DNA of 64,000 nt, from NCBI GenBank assembly GCA_023460795.1, contig JAEWPC010000005.1:1-64000 (forward strand), read 5' to 3'. Source of the stretch: Bacillota bacterium (GTDB taxonomy: Bacteria; Bacillota; Bacilli; Paenibacillales; Paenibacillaceae). The position numbers were made by a program, and so were the translations under genes. Shown piece after piece: positions 7,734 through 16,452 of this stretch (positions within the stretch are counted from its first letter, which is position 1; every line of letters begins with the position of its first letter). The notes beneath the pieces were generated by a model that ran no database searches, was not told the DNA's origin, and saw nothing but the letters and a program-made list of their open reading frames with translations.

Positions 7734-9107
7734 ATGAACGGCAGCGGCGATCAGTTGTTCGAATCGCGCGTGCCGCCGCAAAATATGGAGGCGGAGCAAG
7801 CCGTCCTGGGCGCGATATTGCTCGAGGCCGAGGCGCTTATCGCTTCGATGGAGCGGCTGCGCGCGGAAGACTTCTACAGCGTCTCTCACCAACGGATATA
7901 TGAAGCCATGGTCGCGCTCGGGGAAGACGGAGAGCCGATCGACCTCGTGACGTTGACGGCCCGGCTTCAAGACCTCGGACAATTGGACGAGGTTGGCGGA
8001 GTCAGTTATCTAGCAAAGCTTGCAGGCGCGGTTCCAACGGCAGCGAACGTGGAATACTACGCTCAGATCGTGGAAGAAAAGTCGATGCTTCGTCGGCTTA
8101 TTCGAACGGCGACGCAGATCGTATCGAGCGGCTACGCTTCGGAAGACGACGTAGGCTTGCTCCTTAGCGATGCGGAGCGGCGGATCATGGAACTGTCGCA
8201 CAACCGGTCCTCTTCCGGATTTATAAGCATTCGCGACGTGCTCATGGACGTATTCGAGCGCGTGGAATTTCTATATAACCATCGGGGCGGCGTAACGGGC
8301 ATTCCGTCCGGGTTCGTCGATCTCGACAAGATGACGTCCGGCTTTCAGCGGAACGACCTTATCATCCTCGCGGCACGTCCTTCCGTAGGGAAGACCGCGT
8401 TCGCGCTTAACGTCGCGCAGAACGTGGCCGTGCGTGCGTCGGAGACAGTCGCGATCTTCAGTCTCGAGATGTCGGCCGCTCAGCTCGTGCAGCGTATGAT
8501 CTGCGCGGAATCGAACGTCGACGCGACGAGAATGCGGACCGGAGACTTGAAGGGCGACGACTGGGAGAAGCTATCGATGGCGATCGGTTCGTTATCCGAA
8601 GCCCAAATTTTCATCGACGATACGCCAGGTATCACGGTAGCGGATATTCGCGCCAAGTGCCGCCGGCTGAAGAAAGAGAAAGGCCTCGGGATGATTCTCA
8701 TCGACTACCTGCAGCTCATTCAAGGGCGCGGTAAAGCCGGAGAGAACCGGCAGCAGGAAGTATCGGAAATTTCCCGTACGCTCAAGATGATCGCGCGGGA
8801 GCTCGAAGTGCCGGTCATCGCGTTGTCCCAGCTGTCACGGGGCGTAGAACAACGCCAAGATAAACGCCCGATGATGTCCGACCTTCGGGAGTCGGGATCG
8901 ATCGAGCAGGACGCGGACATCGTAGCGTTCCTCTACCGCGACGATTATTACGACAAAGAGACCGAGAAGAAGAACATTATCGAGATCATTATCGCCAAAC
9001 AGCGGAACGGTCCGGTCGGAACGGTCGAGCTCGTGTTCCTGAAGCAGTTCAACAAATTCGTCAATCTGAACCATTCCCATCCGGAAGCGTTCGTTGGCAG
9101 CGCCTAG
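7734..9107 (+). CDS. dnaB: Replicative DNA helicase DnaB/DnaC
   Basis: 457 residues, full length. The N-terminal helical domain (1-110, starting near PPQNMEAEQAVLGA) is followed by the RecA-like motor. The Walker A segment is ARPSVGKTAFAL at about residue 212, Walker B is MILIDYLQLI, and the later motifs SQLSRGVEQR and DLRESGSIEQDAD are present. The hexamer unwinds DNA at the replication fork (called DnaC in B. subtilis). It follows rplI directly, as in many Firmicutes. No clear terminator lies before the purA promoter. Confidence 0.98.
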   Translation: MNGSGDQLFESRVPPQNMEAEQAVLGAILLEAEALIASMERLRAEDFYSVSHQRIYEAMVALGEDGEPIDLVTLTARLQDLGQLDEVGGVSYLAKLAGAVPTAANVEYYAQIVEEKSMLRRLIRTATQIVSSGYASEDDVGLLLSDAERRIMELSHNRSSSGFISIRDVLMDVFERVEFLYNHRGGVTGIPSGFVDLDKMTSGFQRNDLIILAARPSVGKTAFALNVAQNVAVRASETVAIFSLEMSAAQLVQRMICAESNVDATRMRTGDLKGDDWEKLSMAIGSLSEAQIFIDDTPGITVADIRAKCRRLKKEKGLGMILIDYLQLIQGRGKAGENRQQEVSEISRTLKMIARELEVPVIALSQLSRGVEQRQDKRPMMSDLRESGSIEQDADIVAFLYRDDYYDKETEKKNIIEIIIAKQRNGPVGTVELVFLKQFNKFVNLNHSHPEAFVGSA

Positions 9108-9172
9108 GACGAATACGCGCGAGCAAATCCCGAACATTTATTTTAAGACCATGTAAATTGTTCGTCATTCCG

Positions 9173-9201
9173 TTGACTTCCGACAGGTCAGTTGCTACAC
9201 T
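9173..9201 (+). promoter_or_regulatory. purA promoter
   Basis: TTGACT (9173-9178), a 17-base spacer, then TACACT (9196-9201) with TG one base upstream of the -10. This is a near-consensus sigma-A promoter. It leaves a leader of about 140 bases before purA, in which I could not recognise a known riboswitch. Confidence 0.8.
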
Positions 9202-9346
9202 AATAAAGCTGGATACGGACAAAAGCACCCTAAGAGGCTTGAATGTTCGTGTTCCAGAGCGGACTGCCTGATCGCGAACGCGGCCTCGGGCGGTATCATC
9301 ATGCCGGCGTGGTAGATCATAATCACACCCGGGTGGAGGGATTGCA

Positions 9347-10636
9347 TTGTCAACAGTCGTTGTCGTAGGTACGCAATGGGGAGACGAAGGCAAAGGGAAG
9401 ATTACCGATTATCTCGCGGAGAAAGCCGATGTCGTTGCCAGGTACCAAGGCGGTAATAATGCCGGTCATACGATCCTTATTCAGAACAAGAAATATAAGC
9501 TTACGATGATTCCGTCGGGAATTTTCAACCAAAACAAGCTATGCGTCATCGGCAACGGAATGGTGATTAATCCAGGCGCGTTGATCGAAGAGATTCAATA
9601 TATTCATGATAACGGCTTCTCCACGGACAACCTCAAGATCAGCGATCGCGCGCACGTGATCATGCCTTATCATCTCGTGCTCGACGCGTTGGAAGAGGAC
9701 CGCAAAGCCGACAATAAAATCGGCACGACCCGCAAAGGGATCGGTCCGTGCTACATGGACAAAGCAGCTCGCAACGGCATTCGGATCGCCGATCTGATGG
9801 TTGCGGAAGCGTTCGCCCAGAAGGCGCGCGCGATTATCGAAGATAAGAATCAGATCATTACGCAAATGTACGGCGGAGAAGCGCTCGACGCCGATAGCAT
9901 CATTAAAGAATACCTTGAATTCGCGGAGAAGCTTCGCCCTTACGTTACGGATACGTCCGTCGTCTTGAACGATGCGATCGACGAAGGCAAGAAAGTGCTG
10001 TTCGAAGGCGCGCAAGGCGTTATGCTCGATATCGACCAAGGCACTTATCCATACGTCACGAGCTCGAACCCATCCGCCGGCGGCGTGTGCATCGGTTCCG
10101 GCGTAGGTCCTTCCAAGATCCGCGAGGTTATCGGCGTAGCTAAAGCTTATACGACCCGCGTCGGCGACGGACCGTTCCCTACCGAACTCAAGAACGAGCT
10201 TGGCCAATGGATTCGCGATAAAGGCCATGAGTACGGCACCGTTACGGGCCGCCCTCGCCGCGTCGGCTGGTTCGACACCGTCGTCGTGCGCCATGCGCGC
10301 CGCGTCAGCGGAATTACCGGCTTGTCGCTTAACTCGCTGGACGTGTTGACGGGCCTGGAATCCGTTAAGATTTGTACGGCATACAAATTGAACGGAGAGA
10401 CCGTAACGACCTACCCGGCGAACCTTGCTCTTCTCGACAATTGCGAAGCGGTGTACGAGGAACTGCCAGGCTGGAGCGAAGATATCTCTAACGCGAAGAC
10501 GTTGGACGACCTGCCGGTGAACACGCGCAATTTCGTGAACCGCGTGTCCGAGCTGACGGGTATCCCGATCGCGATCTTCTCCGTCGGCCGCAACCGCGAA
10601 CAGACGAACCAAGTCGCTGCCATTTACGGCGAATAA
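9347..10636 (+). CDS. purA: Adenylosuccinate synthetase
   Basis: 429 residues, full length for PurA. The GTP-binding loop GDEGKGKITDYLA lies near residues 12-24, and the family signatures QGGNNAGHT, GTTRKGIGP and FEGAQGVMLDIDQGTYP are intact. It joins IMP and aspartate using GTP, the first committed step to AMP. The start is TTG 9347 with GGGTGGAGGG upstream, giving (M)STVVVVGTQWG. It has its own promoter and a strong terminator, so it is transcribed alone. Confidence 0.98.
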   Translation: MSTVVVVGTQWGDEGKGKITDYLAEKADVVARYQGGNNAGHTILIQNKKYKLTMIPSGIFNQNKLCVIGNGMVINPGALIEEIQYIHDNGFSTDNLKISDRAHVIMPYHLVLDALEEDRKADNKIGTTRKGIGPCYMDKAARNGIRIADLMVAEAFAQKARAIIEDKNQIITQMYGGEALDADSIIKEYLEFAEKLRPYVTDTSVVLNDAIDEGKKVLFEGAQGVMLDIDQGTYPYVTSSNPSAGGVCIGSGVGPSKIREVIGVAKAYTTRVGDGPFPTELKNELGQWIRDKGHEYGTVTGRPRRVGWFDTVVVRHARRVSGITGLSLNSLDVLTGLESVKICTAYKLNGETVTTYPANLALLDNCEAVYEELPGWSEDISNAKTLDDLPVNTRNFVNRVSELTGIPIAIFSVGRNREQTNQVAAIYGE

Positions 10637-10650
10637 TCGAATAGTCAGCC

Positions 10651-10692
10651 AGAAGCCCTTCGGCGGATCGACCGCCGAAGGGCTTCTTTGCG
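10651..10692 (+). terminator. Strong intrinsic terminator after purA
   Basis: A perfect 16-bp stem (10651-10666 with 10672-10687) encloses a 5-base loop, ATCGA. A short T-run follows. Confidence 0.9.
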
Positions 10693-10736
10693 TGGCTAGC
10701 CTGTTATTTTATTAATAGAAGAGAATGAACGCCGAG

Positions 10737-10924
10737 AGGTTTGCCCATACTAAAAACTATCAATGGCACCCTTAATTTTCGTTGGAAGCGGGTGCTTGCG
10801 GCTACCCAATCGTGCAATCGTCTTTCGACTCCGATCTTTTATCGTTCTCATAGAACGTGGTGTCGCATTCACGATAGGCCTCAGCCTACCGATGGGCAGA
10901 TTGACAACTGCCCTGCAAGCACAG
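10737..10924 (-). ncRNA. Putative omegaRNA / right-end region of a dead tnpB element
   Basis: This non-coding stretch continues from the 3' end of the tnpB remnant, where IS200/IS605 elements encode the guide-type omegaRNA that overlaps the end of tnpB. It is rich in stem-loops: GGGCAG (10894-10899) with CTGCCC (10908-10913), AGGC-CTCA-GCCT near 10875-10886, CGTTCT-CAT-AGAACG (10843-10857), and GCACCC (10766-10771) with GGGTGC (10790-10795). The structures are visible in the sequence. The omegaRNA label is inferred from position, and since the tnpB is broken the RNA may be a relic. Confidence 0.45.
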
Positions 10925-11218
10925 TCATGCTGGGCCTGCACCTTTGAGAAGGTACTGTTTGCCTCTTAAGGCAAGATTCATCGCGCCGATTCGATCATCG
11001 TTGCTCTGATAGCCGCACCTTTGACAACGGAAACGATGATTGCGTTTGTCCCGGTTTGTTTTTGCGACATGGCCGCAATTCGGCTTCGGACAGGTTTGCG
11101 AAGTGTACTTCGGATCTACCGCGATGGTCATCGATCCCGACAGCGTTAAATCCTCAAGAACAAATAGTGTACCAGCGCCATATCGGGACACGAGTGCCAT
11201 ACTGACCTGATGGTTCAC
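10925..11218 (-). pseudogene. TnpB (IS200/IS605 family) remnant with internal deletion
   Basis: The 97-residue open frame ends in a clear TnpB zinc-ribbon/RuvC-III block: YTSQTCPKPNCGHV, then FRCQRCGYQSNDDRIGAMNLA, where the Asp in NDDR is the last RuvC catalytic residue. Its first 25 residues (MNHQVSMALVSRYG, then LFVLEDLT) belong to an earlier part of the RuvC domain. The two pieces are joined by LSGSMTIA, so the segment normally between them is missing. In-frame homology runs only a few codons upstream (HDV) before a stop, so the N-terminal two-thirds of TnpB are also gone. It lies between purA and the next gene and cannot make a working nuclease. Confidence 0.85.
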
Positions 11219-11255
11219 ATCGTGAAGAGAACATCATATAGAGGGAGGACAAACT

Positions 11256-11942
11256 ATGTATAAAAAATGGATCAGCTGGGCTCTTCGGCTCGTGGCGACG
11301 GCGGTGCTGCTCAGCTTCTTATGCATATGGACAACCGGTTATATCGTCAACAGCTACATGGAGTCGATCATCAAACAGTTGGAGCTGCCGTTAGAGACGA
11401 AGCCGTTCGCATTATCGGGCATATGGGGGACATTATGGGGAGCGGACTCTCCGGTGAAGGAGGCTAGCGAGGAAGCTAAAGTGACGAATACGAAGGCGAC
11501 GAAATCCGACAACGACATGGACATCGGCATGGACGATCCGGACGGACCGGACGATCCAGCGGCGGAAGCCCCCGCAACTTCCAAAGCATCGCCTGCGTCT
11601 AATGGACAAGCAAGTCCGAGCCAGTCAGCTGAAGTGGGCGCCATCGAACAAGAAGAGCAGCCGAGCGGCGGAGGAGATCGTTCTGAGGACGCCGTACCGG
11701 CCATAAGCGGCAACGCGGGCTCTGAGGACCCTCAGATGACCGAGGCGGAGCGGCAGGCGTTGTACGCGAACGTCGTCTCCAAGCTCGATGCGTCGCAGCT
11801 ACAGCTCTTATCCGAGGCGTTGGAGGGCGGATTATCCGCCGAGAAGCTGACGCAGCTGAAGGAAATGCTCAAGACGGCGCTGACCGAGGACGAGTACGCC
11901 CAAATGATGTATACGCTCCAAGGGGCAGCGAATACGGATTAA
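11256..11942 (+). CDS. Membrane-anchored protein of unknown function
   Basis: 228 residues. One N-terminal membrane helix (about 8-33, MYKKWISWALRLVATAVLL) precedes a short amphipathic stretch. Then comes a long low-complexity linker rich in Asp, Pro, Ser, Ala and Glu (about 60-150), and a helical C-terminal segment (155-228) with repeated LxxLLxxAL-like heptads. I do not recognise the family. The start is well supported by AGAGGGAGGAC before ATG 11256. It is transcribed alone and followed by a terminator. The tnpB remnant ends just upstream, so its promoter region may have been rebuilt by that insertion. Confidence 0.7.
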   Translation: MYKKWISWALRLVATAVLLSFLCIWTTGYIVNSYMESIIKQLELPLETKPFALSGIWGTLWGADSPVKEASEEAKVTNTKATKSDNDMDIGMDDPDGPDDPAAEAPATSKASPASNGQASPSQSAEVGAIEQEEQPSGGGDRSEDAVPAISGNAGSEDPQMTEAERQALYANVVSKLDASQLQLLSEALEGGLSAEKLTQLKEMLKTALTEDEYAQMMYTLQGAANTD

Positions 11943-11980
11943 ACCACAAGGATGACGCGAGTTAAACGCTTACAAAAATT

Positions 11981-12020
11981 GCCGCCGCGGCAGTTAAAAA
12001 CGGCGGCTATTTCCATTTTT
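11981..12020 (+). terminator. Intrinsic terminator
   Basis: GCCGCCG (11981-11987) pairs with CGGCGGC (12001-12007), followed by TATTTCCATTTTT. Confidence 0.7.
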
Positions 12021-12044
12021 CATAATTCTAATCCGGTGATTTTA

Positions 12045-12074
12045 TTGATAGTTTTGTCGTACATATGCTAAAGT
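12045..12074 (+). promoter_or_regulatory. Promoter for the M23 endopeptidase gene
   Basis: TTGATA (12045-12050), an 18-base spacer, then TAAAGT (12069-12074) with TG one base upstream of it, an extended -10. It lies about 65 bases before the ATG. Confidence 0.55.
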
Positions 12075-12137
12075 AAGAGACGAACTCTTCCATAGTACAG
12101 GAAAAGAATACCGAATGTAAGCGAAAAGGAGAAGATC

Positions 12138-13709
12138 ATGGCCGTTTTCAGGGGAATAGATCGGATCCGGGGCGCGAAAGCTGCTACGCAGCGAATAATC
12201 CGGCGTGTTCGATCTCTGGACTTGAAAGAACTGACTAACGTCAGCAAACGGTTCGATGCGCGATCCATCGTTCGATTCGTCAATCATTATCGCGTACCGA
12301 CTGCCGTTACCGTTGTAGGAATCATCGCAGTAGCATCCGTTGCCTTCGGGGCACATAAATACGTAACAGCCAATACCGTCCCTTACTATACCGTAGCACT
12401 TGATGGTCAAGTCGTAGGCGAGATTAGCGATCCTAATAAGGTCGACCAACTGATCGCGGACAAATCCGAGCAGCTTAAGAAGGCGGACACCCCCGTACTA
12501 GCCGAGCTCGATGAGCAAGTCGTCACCTACACGGATGAAAGGGCTTACAAGAAAGTGACCGACGATGCGGCGACGCTCGAGCGGCTCTCTGGCATGCTCA
12601 CCACGCATCCTATCGGCGTTAAGGTGAAGATCGACGGAGAAGTGGTCGGTATCGTACGCGACCAGCAAACCGCGGACGCCCTCCTGCAGAAGGTTAAGGA
12701 TAAGTACGTCACCGTCAAAGCGAAGAAGGGCGCGGAAGTCCAGACGCTCTCTCTATCGGCAGGCGGCGACAAAGACAAAGACGATAAGCTGGAGAAAGAA
12801 GTGCAGAGAACGGTAACGTCCGTCACCTTCGTCGAGAAGGTCGCGACGGAGAAGACAGAAGACGTTGACGCCTCGCAGATCGCGGATCCGGATGAACTGT
12901 TCAAGCTGCTGACGAAGGGCGAACCGGTCCCGCGCACTTACACCGTCAAGGAAGGCGACTGCATTGGCTGCATCGCTTCCAAGTTCAACATCTCCGGAGA
13001 ATTCATCTACAAGAACAATCCTTGGATCAAGAACGATCTGATCAAGGTCGGAGACGTCATCGATCTCTCGACGGAGAAGCCGCCGATTCTGAACGTGAAT
13101 TCGACCGAGCAAGTCGTTCAGATCGAGGCGATCGATCCTCCGATCGAATACAAGACGAACGACGATATGAAGGTCGGCCAGACGAAAGTGATCAGCCAAG
13201 GCAAAGAAGGCCAGCAGCAAGTCACTTATCGAATTCTAAACCGCAACGGCGAAGAGATCGAAGAGGAGATCGTGGACCGCAAGGTTCTTAAAGAGGCTAC
13301 TCCGACGATCATCATGAAGGGCACGAAAGTCATTCGCGGCGAAGGCACGGGCAAGTTCAGCTGGCCGGTATCCGGACACCGCATCACGAGCTACCTCGGC
13401 AAGCGCTGGGGCCGGATGCACAACGGCATCGATATGGTCGGCAACAGCAACATCAAGGCTGCCGACGACGGCGTCGTTATATTCTCGGGATATAAAGGCG
13501 AGCTAGGCAACTGCATTATCATCGACCATAAGAACGGGTTCCAGACCGTCTATGGCCACATGAAGAAGCTGAAAGCCAAGAAAGGCCAAATCGTCGAGAA
13601 AGGCGATTCGATCGGCGTCATGGGCAGCACGGGACATTCTACCGGCACTCATCTTCATTTCGAAATTCATTTGGACGGCAAGCTTAAGAATCCGCTCAGC
13701 TATCTATAA
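12138..13709 (+). CDS. Cell-wall M23 endopeptidase with LysM and G5 domains
   Basis: 523 residues. One membrane helix (about 55-75) anchors the protein after a basic cytoplasmic tail. The outer part holds a helical region (80-260), a LysM peptidoglycan-binding motif (about 268-312, TYTVKEGDC to KVGDVIDL), a G5 domain (about 313-395) and a C-terminal M23 peptidase (about 404-523). Catalytic-site residues are intact: HNGIDM near 428 and the HLHFE zinc motif near 504. Such enzymes cut peptide cross-links in peptidoglycan. Its position just before walRK, the master regulator of wall hydrolases, suggests a role in wall growth. The start has AAAAGGAGAAG upstream. Confidence 0.93.
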   Translation: MAVFRGIDRIRGAKAATQRIIRRVRSLDLKELTNVSKRFDARSIVRFVNHYRVPTAVTVVGIIAVASVAFGAHKYVTANTVPYYTVALDGQVVGEISDPNKVDQLIADKSEQLKKADTPVLAELDEQVVTYTDERAYKKVTDDAATLERLSGMLTTHPIGVKVKIDGEVVGIVRDQQTADALLQKVKDKYVTVKAKKGAEVQTLSLSAGGDKDKDDKLEKEVQRTVTSVTFVEKVATEKTEDVDASQIADPDELFKLLTKGEPVPRTYTVKEGDCIGCIASKFNISGEFIYKNNPWIKNDLIKVGDVIDLSTEKPPILNVNSTEQVVQIEAIDPPIEYKTNDDMKVGQTKVISQGKEGQQQVTYRILNRNGEEIEEEIVDRKVLKEATPTIIMKGTKVIRGEGTGKFSWPVSGHRITSYLGKRWGRMHNGIDMVGNSNIKAADDGVVIFSGYKGELGNCIIIDHKNGFQTVYGHMKKLKAKKGQIVEKGDSIGVMGSTGHSTGTHLHFEIHLDGKLKNPLSYL

Positions 13710-13723
13710 TCGCAACGAGATAC

Positions 13724-13770
13724 GAAGACCTCCGACGATCGAACCAAGGCGCCGGGGGTCTTCTGTTATT
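13724..13770 (+). terminator. Intrinsic terminator after the M23 gene
   Basis: GAAGACCTCCG (13724-13734) pairs with CGGGGGTCTTC (13753-13763), with one wobble pair, followed by a T-rich tract. Confidence 0.8.
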
Positions 13771-13796
13771 TCCATCAACCTGTCCGCAGAACTTCG

Positions 13797-13825
13797 TTGG
13801 GCTAGCGCGCTCGTTATGTTAAAAT
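13797..13825 (+). promoter_or_regulatory. walRK operon promoter
   Basis: TTGGGC (13797-13802), a 17-base spacer, and TAAAAT (13820-13825) with an extended -10 TG at 13817-13818. Confidence 0.7.
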
Positions 13826-13870
13826 GAACTGTATATTAGCACTTCCGAGAAGCGGGAGGCGGTCAACGTT

Positions 13871-14617
13871 ATGCCAGGGAAAATATTAGTCGTGGACGAC
13901 GAACGTCCGATTGCGGATATTCTGAAATTCAATCTCGAAAAAGAAGGCTACGAGGTCATCTGCGCATTCGACGGAGAAGCGGCGGTTAAGCTTGCGTTCG
14001 AAGAGGACCCCGACCTGATTCTGCTTGATCTGATGCTGCCGATTAAAGACGGGATGGACGTGTGCCGTGAGGTTCGAACTCGTCTATCTACGCCGATCAT
14101 CATGCTGACGGCGAAGGATAACGAGATCGATAAAGTGCTCGGTCTCGAGCTCGGCGCGGACGATTACGTGACGAAGCCGTTCGGCACGCGCGAGCTGCTG
14201 GCTAGAGTCAAGGCGCATTTGCGCCGGCAGCGCAAGCTGACGGATACGTCCCGCGCGGACGAGGATGCGTCGCAGCAGGAGACGGAGCGCCAAGGCATCA
14301 AGCTGTTCAACCTGTTCATCGACACGGATATGTACGTCGTCTACAAGAACAATCAGCCGCTGGACCTGACGCACCGGGAATTCGAGCTCATTCATTACCT
14401 CGCCCGCAACAGCGGGAAGGTCATGACCCGCGAGCATCTGCTGCAGGCGGTATGGGGATTCGAGTACTTCGGCGACGTGCGCACGGTGGACGTGACGATC
14501 CGGCGCCTCAGGGAGAAGCTCGAGGACGACCCGAGCCGTCCGGAGATCATTATGACGAGGCGCGGCCTCGGTTATTTGGTCCGTAATCCGAAAATGACGG
14601 GCGGGCTGTACGGATGA
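13871..14617 (+). CDS. walR: Response regulator WalR (YycF)
   Basis: 248 residues, OmpR/PhoB type. The receiver domain starts KILVVDDERPI with phospho-acceptor Asp53 (LLDLMLP) and the conserved Lys in DYVTKPFG. The C-terminal winged helix carries LTHREFELIHYL and VDVTIRRLREKLE. WalR is the essential regulator of cell-wall metabolism in low-GC Gram-positives. An acidic linker of about 20 residues between the domains is slightly longer than usual. Its TGA overlaps the walK ATG by four bases. The whole order walR-walK-yycH-yycI-walJ-htrA is the classical one. Confidence 0.97.
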   Translation: MPGKILVVDDERPIADILKFNLEKEGYEVICAFDGEAAVKLAFEEDPDLILLDLMLPIKDGMDVCREVRTRLSTPIIMLTAKDNEIDKVLGLELGADDYVTKPFGTRELLARVKAHLRRQRKLTDTSRADEDASQQETERQGIKLFNLFIDTDMYVVYKNNQPLDLTHREFELIHYLARNSGKVMTREHLLQAVWGFEYFGDVRTVDVTIRRLREKLEDDPSRPEIIMTRRGLGYLVRNPKMTGGLYG

Positions 14618-16452
14618 GCTTGTTCCGCATGTTTCGCAGCATCCAATTCAAGCTCATTCTCATGGTGCTGCTCCTCATCTTGATTGCGGTGCAATTAATC
14701 GGCGTGTATTTCATCAGCACGATGAAAAACTCGCTTATCGATTCTTTCACGAATAACCTGAATCAGCAGGCGACGCTGCTTACGACGTATCTGTCGGATC
14801 CGAAGCTATCCGCCGCGAATACGGCCAAGGACGGGGCCGATGAAGCCGGATCGAACGAGATGCTAAGCTCGCTCGTCGGCAACTTCTTCACGATCAGCGG
14901 GGCCGAAGTTCAGATTCTCGACAGCAGCGGCAAAGTGCTGGCGACGTCCAAGAAGTCGCAGCCTTCCGTGGTAGGGCGCAAGAACACGTCGCTCCTCGTC
15001 AGCCGCGCGCTGCAAGGCGTGAGGGACAACGAAGAAGAGATTATCGACGAGGACAATACGCGGAATAAAGTCATCGCCAAGCCCGTAATCAGCAATAACA
15101 AGATCGTCGGAGCCGTCTATATCGTCGCTTCCATGAAGGAAGTGTATCAGACGATGGAAGGGATTAACCGGATCTTCGTCTCGGGGACGCTGATCGCCCT
15201 CGGGCTGACCGCGGTGCTCGGCGTATTGCTGTCGGGTACGATTACGTCCCCGATCAAAGCGCTCACGAGACAGGCGACCGCGGTAGCGGAAGGGCGATTC
15301 GACCAGCGGGTGCCGGTGTTCGGCAGAGACGAGATCGGACAGCTGAGCAGCGCCTTTAACGATATGACGGATCGGCTGAGCGAAGCGCTGACGATCAACG
15401 AGGAAGAGAAAGAGAAGCTAGCCTCGATCCTCTCTAACATGAGCGACGGCGTACTGGCGACGGACGAGCTGGGCAAGGTCATCGTCACGAACCGGCGCGC
15501 GCGGGGCATGCTTGGGATCGCGGACATGAAGGACGGCACGACGCTGTCGTCGGCGCTCGGGATCGAGAAGATGCCGATCGCCGAGACGCTGCAAGGCAAG
15601 CAGTCTTCGCTGCTGCTGCGCCGGGATTCGGAGACGGAAGGAGAGCTCGTCTTCCGCGTAACGCTGACGCCCATACGCCGCAGAGATAAAGGCGTAGCGG
15701 GCGCCATTGCCGTGCTTCAAGACGTCACGGAGATGGAGAAGCTCGAGCAATCGCGGCGGGAGTTCGTGGCGAACGTATCCCATGAGCTGCGCACGCCGCT
15801 TACGACGATCAAGAGTTATGCGGAAGCGCTTGAAGACGGCGCGCTCGAAGAGCCGCCGCTCGCAGATCGGTTCGTCGGAGTCATCCGCAATGAGACCGAG
15901 CGGATGATCCGTCTAGTCACCGATTTGCTGCACCTGTCTAGGTTCGACTCGAAGCGCAATCTGCTGCGCAGGCAGAAGACCGATGTGCCTCTGATGCTGG
16001 AGGAGGTCGTAGACCGCTTCTCGTTCCAGCTTCGCCAGAAGGCGATCACGGCAACTGTGAAAGTAGACGACAAGAAGAAGACCGCGTGGTTGGATCGGGA
16101 CGGCATCGACCAGGTGCTCGACAATCTCGTGTCCAACGCGATCAAATATACGCTCGACGGCGGTACGATCGAGCTTACGTGCAAGACGAACGACAGCGGA
16201 CAGCTCGCCATAGCCATCAAGGATACGGGCATCGGCATCCCGAAGAAGGATCTCGCCCGCATATTCGAACGGTTCTATCGCGTAGACAAGGCTCGTTCCC
16301 GCAACATGGGCGGCACGGGACTCGGATTGTCGATTGCCCGGGAAATCGTGCGGGCGCACGGAGGATCGATAGGAATCGAGTCCGAGGCGAACGTCGGCAC
16401 CGTCGTAACGGTGCTGCTGCCGATCGTGCCGGAAGGAAGTGAACCGTCATGA
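14614..16452 (+). CDS. walK: Sensor histidine kinase WalK (YycG)
   Basis: 612 residues. TM1 lies at about 10-33, then an extracellular Cache/PAS-like domain (35-180), TM2 (about 185-208), HAMP (210-262), a cytoplasmic PAS (270-375), HisKA with His390 (ANVSHELRTPLTTI), and HATPase_c with N-box NLVSNAIKYT and G-boxes DTGIGIPKKD and GGTGLGLSIA. It senses cell-wall state at the septum and phosphorylates WalR. Translationally coupled to walR (ATGA overlap) and to yycH (ATGA at 16449). All catalytic motifs are intact. Confidence 0.97.
   Translation: MSLFRMFRSIQFKLILMVLLLILIAVQLIGVYFISTMKNSLIDSFTNNLNQQATLLTTYLSDPKLSAANTAKDGADEAGSNEMLSSLVGNFFTISGAEVQILDSSGKVLATSKKSQPSVVGRKNTSLLVSRALQGVRDNEEEIIDEDNTRNKVIAKPVISNNKIVGAVYIVASMKEVYQTMEGINRIFVSGTLIALGLTAVLGVLLSGTITSPIKALTRQATAVAEGRFDQRVPVFGRDEIGQLSSAFNDMTDRLSEALTINEEEKEKLASILSNMSDGVLATDELGKVIVTNRRARGMLGIADMKDGTTLSSALGIEKMPIAETLQGKQSSLLLRRDSETEGELVFRVTLTPIRRRDKGVAGAIAVLQDVTEMEKLEQSRREFVANVSHELRTPLTTIKSYAEALEDGALEEPPLADRFVGVIRNETERMIRLVTDLLHLSRFDSKRNLLRRQKTDVPLMLEEVVDRFSFQLRQKAITATVKVDDKKKTAWLDRDGIDQVLDNLVSNAIKYTLDGGTIELTCKTNDSGQLAIAIKDTGIGIPKKDLARIFERFYRVDKARSRNMGGTGLGLSIAREIVRAHGGSIGIESEANVGTVVTVLLPIVPEGSEPS

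Noticed and set aside
9202..9346. purA leader as a purine or other riboswitch
   Set aside because: The leader has some pairing potential but lacks the conserved junction bases of purine riboswitches and shows no terminator before purA.
9539..10612. Minus-strand frame of 357 codons opposite purA
   Set aside because: Shadow of a highly conserved gene; the product has no family pattern and the start has no ribosome binding site.
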